NCBI GenBank assembly: GCA_947629705.1
Contig: CANREN010000001.1
Coordinates: forward strand, 62,001 to 126,000
DNA from: an uncultured Alistipes sp.
Lineage (GTDB): Bacteria > Bacteroidota > Bacteroidia > Bacteroidales > Rikenellaceae
DNA length: 64,000 nt
Reading direction: 5' to 3'
The position numbers were made by a program, and so were the translations under genes. The notes under the pieces were generated by a model. The model saw only the letters and a list, made by a program, of their open reading frames with translations, searched no databases and had not been told where the DNA came from. Of this stretch, positions 7,826 through 15,747 are shown piece by piece (within the stretch, counting starts at the first letter, position 1; every line of letters begins with the position of its first letter).

Positions 7826-9106
7826 ATGAAAAGAGACAACCGAATTTTCGAGTTGATCGCCGCCGAACGTGCGCGCCAGACACGCGGGATCGAGTTGATC
7901 GCTTCGGAAAATTTCGTCAGCGATCAGGTGCTGGAAGCTATGGGTTCCGTGCTGACCAACAAATACGCCGAAGGCTATCCGGCAGCCCGTTATTACGGAG
8001 GGTGCGAAGTGGTCGACCAGGTCGAATCGCTGGCCATCGAGCGCATCTGCGAACTTTACGGGGCCGAATATGCCAACGTGCAGCCCCATTCGGGCGCACA
8101 GGCGAATATGGCCGTATTCTTCGCGGTCATGAACCCGGGCGATACCTTCATGGGGCTCGATTTGGCGCATGGCGGCCATTTGTCGCACGGTTCGCCGGTC
8201 AATATGTCGGGCAAATACTTTAAGGTGGTCAGCTACGGGCTCGACGAAGCGACCGGACGCATCGACTACGATGCGTTGGAAAAGTCGGCTCGGGCGTGTC
8301 ATCCGAAACTGATCGTCGGAGGTGCGTCGGCCTATTCGCGCGAATGGGACTACCGGCGGATGCGGGCCATTGCCGATGAAGTCGGGGCCTTGTTGATGAT
8401 CGACATGGCGCATACGGCCGGTCTGATCGCAGCCGGCTTGCTGGACAATCCGGTGAAATACGCCCATGTCGTAACCTCGACGACGCACAAGACCCTGCGC
8501 GGCCCGCGCGGCGGTATCATCCTGATGGGGAAGGATTTCGACAATCCGTGGGGACTGACCACCCCGAAAGGCGCGGTCAAGAAGATGTCCCAGCTGATCA
8601 ATTCGGCCGTTTTCCCCGGCATTCAGGGCGGCCCGCTGGAACATGTCATTGCCGCGAAAGCCGTCGCATTCGGCGAAGCGCTGGAACCCGCCTACAAGGA
8701 GTATCAGCAGCAGGTGCAGCGCAATGCGCAGGCGATGGCCGACGCATTCGTCCGCCGAGGCTATAAAATCGTCTCGGGCGGAACGGACAACCATCTGATG
8801 TTGGTCGATCTTCGCACGAAGTTCCCCGAACTGACCGGCAAACAGGCCGAAAAAGCGCTCGTGGCGGCCGATATTACGACCAACAAGAATATGGTGCCGT
8901 TCGACAGCCGTTCGCCGTTCCAGACTTCGGGCCTGCGTTTCGGTACGCCGGCCATCACGACGCGCGGACTGAAAGAGGACAAGATGGATCCGATCGTCGG
9001 ATTGATCGATCGCGTGTTGCAGCATCCCGACAGCGAGGCGACGATCGGGGCCATTCGCAGGGAGGTGAATGCGTTGATGGCGGATTATCCGCTGTTTGCA
9101 TGGTAA
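7826..9106 (+). CDS. glyA: Serine hydroxymethyltransferase
   Basis: 426 residues, the normal SHMT length, from the ATG at 7826 ([14 protein letters not shown]). Conserved blocks include [12 protein letters not shown], the PHSGAQAN segment, the PLP lysine in [14 protein letters not shown], and the C-terminal [18 protein letters not shown]. It interconverts serine and glycine with tetrahydrofolate, supplying one-carbon units, as a PLP-dependent cytosolic enzyme. The DUF2461 gene begins 16 bases after its stop and is likely in the same transcript. Confidence 0.97.
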   Translation: MKRDNRIFELIAAERARQTRGIELIASENFVSDQVLEAMGSVLTNKYAEGYPAARYYGGCEVVDQVESLAIERICELYGAEYANVQPHSGAQANMAVFFAVMNPGDTFMGLDLAHGGHLSHGSPVNMSGKYFKVVSYGLDEATGRIDYDALEKSARACHPKLIVGGASAYSREWDYRRMRAIADEVGALLMIDMAHTAGLIAAGLLDNPVKYAHVVTSTTHKTLRGPRGGIILMGKDFDNPWGLTTPKGAVKKMSQLINSAVFPGIQGGPLEHVIAAKAVAFGEALEPAYKEYQQQVQRNAQAMADAFVRRGYKIVSGGTDNHLMLVDLRTKFPELTGKQAEKALVAADITTNKNMVPFDSRSPFQTSGLRFGTPAITTRGLKEDKMDPIVGLIDRVLQHPDSEATIGAIRREVNALMADYPLFAW

Positions 9107-9122
9107 AAATTCCGAACGCAGT

Positions 9123-9806
9123 ATGATGGAGGAGTTGCTCGATTTTTTCCGTCGGTTGGATGCCAACAACGATCGCGTGTGGTTCGATGCGCATCGGGCC
9201 GAATGGCTGCGCGTGAAGCGTTCGATTGCCGGATTGGCGGAGGAGTTGATCGCCGGAATCGCGGCATTCGACCCTACGGTTGGCGGGTTGCGTCCGCAGG
9301 ATTGCACCTATCGCATCGCCCGCGATACGCGGTTCAGTCCGGACAAATCGCCCTATAAGAATTGGGTCGGCATCTATGTCGCACCTCACGGCAAGAAATC
9401 GGGGTATGCCGGTTACTATTTGCACATCGCACCGAATCAGGACCGGTTGGTCGGCATACATTCGCTTTGGGCGGGGCTCTATTGTCCCGAACCGGTCGTG
9501 ATGCGTTCCGTGCGCGAAGAAATTTTGGATAACGGGGACGAACTGGTACAAAATATCCGCAAGGCAAGCGGATTCCGGCTCGACTGTTCCGATACGCTCA
9601 AGCGCACGCCTGTCGGTTTCCCTGCGGGAACGGAGCACGACGATTTGCTGCGGTTGAAACAGTGGGGAATCATAAAACCGATCACTGAAGATTTTTTGCT
9701 GGCAGATCGTTTGGCCGAACGGGTCGTTGACGAATTTCGTCGCACGGCGCCTTTTGTCGCCCAGCTCAATCGGGCCGTGCAGTACGCATACGAGGAGATG
9801 CGTTAA
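9123..9806 (+). CDS. DUF2461 (TIGR02453) family protein
   Basis: 227 residues from the ATG at 9123; an in-frame start at 9096 would overlap the end of glyA. The pattern FLxxLxxNNxRxWFxxHR (here RRLDANNDRVWFDAHRAEW), YRIARDTRFSPDKSPYKN and the GYYLHIAP segment identify DUF2461. No biochemical role is established for the family. It is followed by a strong hairpin terminator and probably shares the glyA transcript. Confidence 0.85.
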   Translation: MMEELLDFFRRLDANNDRVWFDAHRAEWLRVKRSIAGLAEELIAGIAAFDPTVGGLRPQDCTYRIARDTRFSPDKSPYKNWVGIYVAPHGKKSGYAGYYLHIAPNQDRLVGIHSLWAGLYCPEPVVMRSVREEILDNGDELVQNIRKASGFRLDCSDTLKRTPVGFPAGTEHDDLLRLKQWGIIKPITEDFLLADRLAERVVDEFRRTAPFVAQLNRAVQYAYEEMR

Positions 9807-9823
9807 GTTATCGCACATAAATA

Positions 9824-9866
9824 AAAACGCACCTGTCGCAGTTTTGTGGCAGGTGCGTTTTTTTTT
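9824..9866 (+). terminator. Terminator after the glyA-DUF2461 unit
   Basis: A 14-base stem (9824-9837 with 9848-9861, one G-T pair) around GCAGTTTTGT, followed by an unbroken T-run to 9866. Confidence 0.85.
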
Positions 9867-9875
9867 GCGGTGCGG

Positions 9876-9968
9876 CTATTCGACCGTAACCGATTTGGCA
9901 AGGTTGCGGGGCTGATCCACGTTGCGCCCTTTGTAAACGGCGATGTGGCAGGCTAACAATTCGTCGTA
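9876..9968 (-). pseudogene. Remnant of the 3' end of glmS (last 30 codons and stop)
   Basis: On the minus strand the frame reads [14 protein letters not shown], then [16 protein letters not shown] and a TAG stop at 9876-9878. [13 protein letters not shown] is the invariant C-terminus of glucosamine-6-phosphate synthase (GlmS), and the preceding residues match the ..LLAYxIAxxxG.. segment before it. The rest of the ~600-codon gene is absent: homology ends within a few bases of the M20 peptidase stop (9973). The frame continues upstream only as an out-of-frame shadow of the peptidase. It has no start of its own. glmM, which acts one step later in the same pathway, is two genes upstream on the same strand. 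Confidence 0.85.
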
Positions 9969-9972
9969 CGGG

Positions 9973-11340
9973 CTATCGCTCTTCGGCGAAGTATTCATAG
10001 AACAGCGGGATGGTTTCCAGTCCGCGGTAGAATTGTTCGAGACCGTAACTTTCGTTCGGGGAGTGGATCGCATCCTCGGACAGACCGAACCCAAGCAGTA
10101 ACGACTTGACGCCTAAAATCTTCTCGAAGCCGCTGATGACGGGAATCGATCCGCCCGAATAGAACGGAAGCGGTTTTTTGCCGAAGGTCGCTGCGACGGC
10201 CTTTTCGGCAGCCCGATAAGCGGGCATGTCGGTCGGGGCGACGTAGGGCATACCGCCGTGAAGAGCTTCGACTTCCACTTTCACGCTCTTCGGTGCGATC
10301 GATCGGAAATAGGCGGTGAACAGGCGGGCGATTTTGCGATAGTCCTGGTTCGGCACCAGGCGCATGGAGATTTTCGCCGAGGCTTTCGACGGAATGACCG
10401 TTTTGGTGCCTTCGCCTGTGTAGCCGCCCCAGATGCCGTTGACATCCAACGACGGACGCACCCCCGTGCGTTCGAGGGTCGTGTAACCGGCTTCGCCCTC
10501 CACATTGCCGATGGCGAGCGCACGTTTATAGTCGGATAATTTGAACGGCGCTTTATTAAACGCCTTTCGTTCGGCGGGCGTCAGTTCGCACACATTATCG
10601 TAGAATCCGGGAATGGCGATCCGCCCGTTTTCGTCGATCAGGCGGGCGATCAGTCGGGCCAATACGTTGGCCGGATTCGCCACGGCGCCGCCGAAAAGCC
10701 CCGAATGCAAATCCTTGTCGGGCCCCTTGACCGTTACCTGCATGTAGGTCAGGCCGCGTAATCCGCAGGTGATGGAGGGCGTCTGCAACGAAAGCATCGA
10801 GGTGTCGGAGACTAAAATAATGTCCGAACGAAGGAGCTTCCGATTCTGTTCGCAGAATTTGTAGAGGCTTGCCGAACCGATCTCCTCCTCGCCTTCGAGC
10901 ATGAATTTCACGTTGCAGGGGAGCGTGCCGGTCGCACACATTGCTTCGAACGCCTTGGCGTGCATCCAGAGCTGCCCTTTGTCGTCGTCGGCTCCGCGCC
11001 CCCAGATGCGTCCCTCCCGGATGACCGGTTCGAAAGGCTCGGTGCGCCACTCCTCACGCGGATCGACCGGCATCACGTCATAGTGTCCGTAGACCAATAC
11101 GGTCTTGGCTCGGGGGTCGATGATCTTTTCGGCATAAACGACCGGATTGCCTTCGGTCGGCATCACATCGGCCCGGTCCGCACCCGCATTCATCAAGGCG
11201 GCTGCCAACCATTCGGCACAATGCTGCATGTCCGGCTTGTACTCGGATTGCGCACTGATGGACGGAATCCGGAGCAGTTCGAATAACTCGTTGATGAAGC
11301 GATCCTTATTCGCTTCGATATAACCTTTTACTTTATCCAT
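9973..11340 (-). CDS. M20-family dipeptidase
   Basis: 455 residues, typical for the M20 dipeptidase group (about 450). Metal-ligand and catalytic motifs are present: [23 protein letters not shown], the catalytic [14 protein letters not shown], and a C-terminal [13 protein letters not shown] supplying the last His. A lid/dimerisation domain sits between residues about 200 and 350 (DLHSGLFGG). There is no signal peptide, so it is cytosolic and probably trims imported dipeptides. It lies downstream of glmM after about 105 bases, and its stop codon abuts the glmS remnant. Confidence 0.9.
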   Translation of the reverse strand: MDKVKGYIEANKDRFINELFELLRIPSISAQSEYKPDMQHCAEWLAAALMNAGADRADVMPTEGNPVVYAEKIIDPRAKTVLVYGHYDVMPVDPREEWRTEPFEPVIREGRIWGRGADDDKGQLWMHAKAFEAMCATGTLPCNVKFMLEGEEEIGSASLYKFCEQNRKLLRSDIILVSDTSMLSLQTPSITCGLRGLTYMQVTVKGPDKDLHSGLFGGAVANPANVLARLIARLIDENGRIAIPGFYDNVCELTPAERKAFNKAPFKLSDYKRALAIGNVEGEAGYTTLERTGVRPSLDVNGIWGGYTGEGTKTVIPSKASAKISMRLVPNQDYRKIARLFTAYFRSIAPKSVKVEVEALHGGMPYVAPTDMPAYRAAEKAVAATFGKKPLPFYSGGSIPVISGFEKILGVKSLLLGFGLSEDAIHSPNESYGLEQFYRGLETIPLFYEYFAEER

Positions 11341-11359
11341 TGTCGGTCGGTTTTGCGGA

Positions 11360-11449
11360 TTAGTGCACCGCGGTCGGCCAAGGCTCCCGCATCGGGTCGG
11401 CCGTTGCTGCCGGGCCGCCGCAGGCGGCGAGCGCGAAAATCCGAATCAT
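11360..11449 (-). CDS. Possible 29-residue ORF coupled to glmM
   Basis: The ATG at 11447-11449 overlaps the glmM stop as ATGA. The frame begins MIRIFALAACGG and stops at 11360-11362. LAAC looks like a lipobox, but only nine residues precede the Cys, too short for a working lipoprotein signal. No family is recognised. It occupies most of the 105-base gap between glmM and the peptidase. It may be chance. Confidence 0.22.
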   Translation of the reverse strand: MIRIFALAACGGPAATADPMREPWPTAVH

Positions 11450-12834
11450 AATTGACAGATATTTTTGATTTCAGCGATGAACCGTTGTGCCAAGGCATCG
11501 GCTTCCTCCATCGAATGGGCCTCGGTGTAAACCCGAATGATCGGTTCGGTGTTCGACTTGCGGAGATGCACCCAGTTGTCCGGAAAGTCGATCTTCACGC
11601 CGTCTATATCATTCACTTTTTCACCTGCATAACGCATTTTCACTTCACGCAGCACTTTATCCACGTCGATGGCCGGTGTCAGCTCGATTTTGTTTTTCGA
11701 GGCGAAATAGGACGGATAGGTCGCCCGCAGCTGCGTCATTGTCATGCCCTTTTTCGCGAGATAGGTCAGGAAAAGCGCCGTACCGACCAGTGCATCACGG
11801 CCGTAGTGCAATTCCGGATAGATGACACCGCCGTTGCCTTCGCCGCCGATGACGGCACCGACCTCTTTCATCTTCGTCGTAACGTTGACTTCGCCGACGG
11901 CCGATGCGTAATAGCTGCAGCCGTAACGCTCCGTAATATCGCGCAGGGCCCGCGACGACGAGAGGTTCGAAACCGTTGTTCCGGGCTTGAGCGACAGGAT
12001 ATAATCGGCGACTGCGACCAAAGTGTACTCCTCTACAAACATGGAACCGTCCTCGTTGACGAAAGCCAGCCGGTCGACGTCGGGGTCGACGACGATGCCT
12101 AAATCGGCCTTTTCGCGTACGATGACCTGCGAAATTTCGGTCAGATGTTGCGGCAGCGGCTCCGGATTGTGGGCAAATTCACCGGTCGGTTCGCAGTTCA
12201 GCTCGACGACCTCGCAGCCGAGCGCGCGCAGCAGTCGGGGCATGACGATGCCGCCCACCGAGTTCACGGCGTCGATGACGACCTTGAAACGGCGTTTGCG
12301 CACCGTTTCGACCTCCACGGCCGGCAGGGCCAGGACTTGTTCGATGTGTTTGTCGTTGAACGGCTCGCGGGAGACGACGTGTCCGATCGCGTCGATGGCG
12401 GGGTAGGAATAATCCTCCTCTTCGGCCATGGCCAGCACCTGTTTGCCCTCGCGGTCGTTCAGAAATTCGCCCTCGGCATTGAGCAGCTTCAGCGCGTTCC
12501 ATTGGCGCGGGTTGTGCGAAGCCGTGAGGATGATGCCGCCGTCGGCTTTGTAGGTGATGACGGCCATCTCGGTGCCCGGGGTCGTGCACAGTCCGACGTT
12601 GATGACGTCGGCGCCGCAGGCCAGCACGGTTCCCTCGACTAAATCGGCGGCCAGCTCGCCCGAGATGCGGGCGTCGCGGCCGATGACGACGGTCGGTTTC
12701 CGGTTCGGGCAGCGTGCCGCGATGAACCGCACGTAGGCGGTGGTGAATTTCACGATGTCGGGCGGCGTAAGGTTCTCGCCTGCAACCCCTCCGACAGTCC
12801 CTCGGATGCCGGAAATAGATTTGATGAGTGTCAT
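11446..12834 (-). CDS. glmM: Phosphoglucosamine mutase (phosphohexomutase family)
   Basis: 462 residues. Alpha-D-phosphohexomutase blocks occur in order: phosphoserine loop TASHNP (Ser about 106), metal loop DPDVDRLAF near 248, sugar loop GGEGNGGVI near 328, and the phosphate-binding RKSNTEPIIRVY near 430. The opening KSISGIRGTVGG is typical of Bacteroidota GlmM. It isomerises glucosamine-6-phosphate to glucosamine-1-phosphate for UDP-GlcNAc synthesis. It could also act as a phosphomannomutase/phosphoglucomutase, which the motifs do not fully separate. A very short ORF overlaps its stop and the M20 peptidase follows. Confidence 0.85.
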   Translation of the reverse strand: MTLIKSISGIRGTVGGVAGENLTPPDIVKFTTAYVRFIAARCPNRKPTVVIGRDARISGELAADLVEGTVLACGADVINVGLCTTPGTEMAVITYKADGGIILTASHNPRQWNALKLLNAEGEFLNDREGKQVLAMAEEEDYSYPAIDAIGHVVSREPFNDKHIEQVLALPAVEVETVRKRRFKVVIDAVNSVGGIVMPRLLRALGCEVVELNCEPTGEFAHNPEPLPQHLTEISQVIVREKADLGIVVDPDVDRLAFVNEDGSMFVEEYTLVAVADYILSLKPGTTVSNLSSSRALRDITERYGCSYYASAVGEVNVTTKMKEVGAVIGGEGNGGVIYPELHYGRDALVGTALFLTYLAKKGMTMTQLRATYPSYFASKNKIELTPAIDVDKVLREVKMRYAGEKVNDIDGVKIDFPDNWVHLRKSNTEPIIRVYTEAHSMEEADALAQRFIAEIKNICQL

Positions 12835-12875
12835 ATGACGTTAAGGTGATTATATGGTCCGATTCGAAAAAAAAT

Positions 12876-12906
12876 TTTGATATTCGAGGTAAATATAGTA
12901 CTTTTA
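12876..12906 (+). promoter_or_regulatory. Promoter for the phosphorylase-dnaN run
   Basis: TTTG (12876-12879), 19 bases, TACTTTTA (12899-12906), 31 bases before the ATG at 12938. It falls in the divergent gap with glmM. Confidence 0.6.
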
Positions 12907-12937
12907 TGCCAAATATGGAAATCTAAAATTGCGAACT

Positions 12938-13816
12938 ATGAGAACGATTCCCGCTTCTGAATTGATAATCAATGAAGACGGTTCGATTTTTCATTTGCAC
13001 CTCCGTCCCGAGCAGCTCGCCGATACGGTGATCCTGGTGGGCGATCCGGGGCGCGTGGCGATGGTGAGCGGTTTTTTCGAGGAGAAGGAGTGCGAAGCGG
13101 TCAATCGCGAATTTCGTACCGTAACGGGCTCCTACAAGGGAAAACGCATGACGGTGCTGTCGACCGGCATCGGAATCGGCAACATCGATATATCGGTAAC
13201 GGAACTCGACGCGTTGGCCAATGTCGATTTCGCGACCCGTCGGGAAAAGGCGGAAAAACGGCAGTTGACGCTCGTCCGGTTGGGTACTTCGGGCGCTTTG
13301 CAGCCCGATATCAAGGTGGGCGATTTCGTCTTTTCGCGGACTTCGGTCGGATTCGACGGTTTGCTGAACTACTATGCGGGACGCAACGAGGTGTGCGATT
13401 TGGCGATCGAACGGGCCTTCATCGAGCATACGGGGTGGAACGAATTGTTGCCGAAACCCTATTTCATCGATGCGGACAAAACCTTGTTCGACCATTTCCG
13501 CGACGCTACGGTCGAAGGCATCACGGTGGCCGCTCCCGGGTTTTACGGGCCGCAGGGCCGCTGGGTTCGCCTGCAACCGCAGGATGTGCATCTAAACGAG
13601 AAGATCGAATCGTTCGATTACTACGGACGCCGCATCACCAACTTCGAAATGGAGGGATCTGCTTTGGCCGGTCTCGCCGCGTTGATGGGACACCGCGCTG
13701 CGACCATTTGCACGATCATCGCCCAGCGGGTGGCACTCGACGCCTGCACCGACTACAAGCCGTTCGTGCGTGGAATGATCGCCATGGCGCTCGATAAATT
13801 GGCAGAATTGAAATAA
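12938..13816 (+). CDS. Nucleoside phosphorylase (uridine phosphorylase type)
   Basis: 292 residues from the ATG at 12938; a TTG three codons earlier is less likely. NP-I family features: ILVGDPGRVAMV near the N-terminus (phosphate-binding), MTVLSTGIGIGN, VRLGTSGALQPDIKVGDFV, and NFEMEGSALAGLAALMG, whose EMEG motif binds ribose. It would cleave uridine or a related nucleoside with phosphate for salvage. It is longer than E. coli Udp (253 residues), a size common in Bacteroidota. First gene of a co-directional series running to 19259. Confidence 0.82.
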   Translation: MRTIPASELIINEDGSIFHLHLRPEQLADTVILVGDPGRVAMVSGFFEEKECEAVNREFRTVTGSYKGKRMTVLSTGIGIGNIDISVTELDALANVDFATRREKAEKRQLTLVRLGTSGALQPDIKVGDFVFSRTSVGFDGLLNYYAGRNEVCDLAIERAFIEHTGWNELLPKPYFIDADKTLFDHFRDATVEGITVAAPGFYGPQGRWVRLQPQDVHLNEKIESFDYYGRRITNFEMEGSALAGLAALMGHRAATICTIIAQRVALDACTDYKPFVRGMIAMALDKLAELK

Positions 13817-13842
13817 CAGAAAATCTAACAAATAGAGAAATT

Positions 13843-14967
13843 ATGAAATTTACCGTATCCAGTTCCGCGCTGCTTTCGCTTTTGGCGACGACCGGAAAAG
13901 TCATCAGCAATAAAAACACCCTGCCCATTCTGGATTATTTCCTGATGGAGCTCAACGGCAAAACGTTGAAAGTTACCACCTCCGATCTCGAGACGACGTT
14001 GACGGGGTCGATCGAGGTCGACAGCGTGGAGAGCGAGGGCACCATCGCGGCACCGGTCAAACTGATGCTCGATTCGTTGAAAGAGTTTCCCGAGCAGCCG
14101 CTCGAAATCGATGTCAATGACAAGAATTGGGTCATTCTCATCAGCTGGAACAGCGGCTCGCTGTCGCTGCCGGGTGCCAGCGCCGTCAGCTATCCGGCCG
14201 TGCCGCAGTTGAGCTCCGAAAGAAAAGAACTCAAACTGAATGTCGACACGTTGGTGAACGGAATCAACAAAACCATCTTCGCTACGGCCGATGACGAGCT
14301 GCGTCCGGTGATGAACGGCATTTTCTTCAATCTGACTCCGTCGGCATTGACGTTCGTCGGCACCGATGCGCACAAATTAGTGAAATACGAGGCTGAAATC
14401 GAAAACGGGGGGACCGCGGCGTTCATCCTGCCGAAAAAACCGGCTAATTTGTTGAAATCGGTGCTGCTGAAGGAGGAGAATGACATCGAAATCGCGTTCG
14501 ATTCGAAAAATGCGGTGTTCAAACTCAAGAACCATACGCTGATCTGCCGGCTCATCGAGGGCAATTATCCGAATTACAATGCCGTGATTCCGGCCGACAA
14601 TCCCAACAAGGTGCTGGTCGACCGGATCGAACTGATCAACGGCATCCGCCGCGTGGCCGTCTGCTCCAATCCGACGACCAACCTCATCCGGATGAATATC
14701 GGCGGCAACAAAATCGGACTGACAGCCCAAGACCTCGATTTTTCGGTTTCGGCGAACGAGACCATTTCGTGCAGCTACGACGGCCAGCCGATTCCCATCG
14801 GTTTCAAATCGACTTTCTTAGTGGATATCCTTTCGAATATCGACACGCCGACGGTCGTCATCGAACTGGCCGATTCGACGCGGGCCGGGGTCTTCAAACC
14901 CGTGTACGATGACAAACAGACGAGTACGACGCTGATGCTGTTGATGCCGATGATGTTGAACGATTAA
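13843..14967 (+). CDS. dnaN: DNA polymerase III sliding clamp (beta subunit)
   Basis: 374 residues, the standard clamp length, with three repeats of the clamp fold. Recognisable segments are MKFTVSSSALLSLLATTGKVIS, NTLPILDYFLMEL, the middle-domain RPVMNGIFF and LVGTDAHKL, and FKPVYDDK at the C-terminus, where most clamps have a V-x-P-M-R/K end. The ring tethers polymerases to DNA. It starts 26 bases after the phosphorylase and is followed at 12 bases by a DnaQ-like exonuclease, so a replication-related pair sits in this operon. dnaA is not in the window. Confidence 0.95.
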   Translation: MKFTVSSSALLSLLATTGKVISNKNTLPILDYFLMELNGKTLKVTTSDLETTLTGSIEVDSVESEGTIAAPVKLMLDSLKEFPEQPLEIDVNDKNWVILISWNSGSLSLPGASAVSYPAVPQLSSERKELKLNVDTLVNGINKTIFATADDELRPVMNGIFFNLTPSALTFVGTDAHKLVKYEAEIENGGTAAFILPKKPANLLKSVLLKEENDIEIAFDSKNAVFKLKNHTLICRLIEGNYPNYNAVIPADNPNKVLVDRIELINGIRRVAVCSNPTTNLIRMNIGGNKIGLTAQDLDFSVSANETISCSYDGQPIPIGFKSTFLVDILSNIDTPTVVIELADSTRAGVFKPVYDDKQTSTTLMLLMPMMLND

Positions 14968-14979
14968 CGCACAATCGGC

Positions 14980-15747
14980 ATGAATTTGAAACTCAAACGC
15001 CCGATCGTCTTCTTCGACCTCGAAACCACGGGCGTCGATACTTCGCGGGATCGGATCGTCGAGATTTCGATGATCAAAGTCATGCCCGACGGCGGGGAGA
15101 TCGTCAGGACGCGGCGGCTCAACCCGCAAATGCCGATCCCTCCGGCATCGACGGCCATACACGGCATCAGGGACGAAGATGTGAAAGATTGTCCGACGTT
15201 CGCCCAGATCGCCAAATCGCTCGAAGCGTTTTTGGCGGGGTGCGATTTCGGCGGCTTCAATTCCAACCGGTTCGATTTGCCGGTCTTGGTCGAGGAGTTC
15301 CTGCGGGTCGGCATCGACGTGGATTTCAAGCAGCGCCGCTTCATCGACGTGCAGAACATTTTCCACAAGAAAGAGCAGCGGACGTTGGTTGCGGCCTATA
15401 AATTCTATTGTGATCGGAATTTGGACGATGCCCACTCCGCCGAAGCCGACACGCGGGCGACATACGAGGTATTGAAGGCCCAGTTGGATCGTTATCCCGA
15501 TCTGGCCAACGATGTCGATGCCTTGGCCGATTTTTCGGCACGCGGCTCGGCGGCGGATTATGCCGGACGCATCCTTTACAATGACAAGGGCGCGGAAATC
15601 TTCGGATTCGGCAAGTACAAGGGCCGTTCCGTAGAGGAGGTTTTCCGCATCGAACCGAGCTACTATGCGTGGATGATGAACGGCGATTTTCCGCTTTACA
15701 CGAAAAAGGTCATCACCGAAATCCGGATGCGCTCCAAAACGAAATGA
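14980..15747 (+). CDS. DnaQ-like 3'-5' exonuclease
   Basis: 255 residues. A DEDDh exonuclease domain fills residues 8-165: FFDLETTG (Asp13, Glu15), GFNSNRFDLPVL (second Asp) and HSAEADTRATYEVL (His and Asp). The C-terminal 60 residues (FGFGKYKGRSVEEV...YYAWMMNGDFP) are the small domain often attached to such nucleases in Bacteroidota and exonuclease X relatives. It probably proofreads or trims DNA ends; the gene order dnaN-exonuclease fits a replication or repair role. Its TGA stop overlaps the ATG of the next gene (ATGA). Confidence 0.85.
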   Translation: MNLKLKRPIVFFDLETTGVDTSRDRIVEISMIKVMPDGGEIVRTRRLNPQMPIPPASTAIHGIRDEDVKDCPTFAQIAKSLEAFLAGCDFGGFNSNRFDLPVLVEEFLRVGIDVDFKQRRFIDVQNIFHKKEQRTLVAAYKFYCDRNLDDAHSAEADTRATYEVLKAQLDRYPDLANDVDALADFSARGSAADYAGRILYNDKGAEIFGFGKYKGRSVEEVFRIEPSYYAWMMNGDFPLYTKKVITEIRMRSKTK

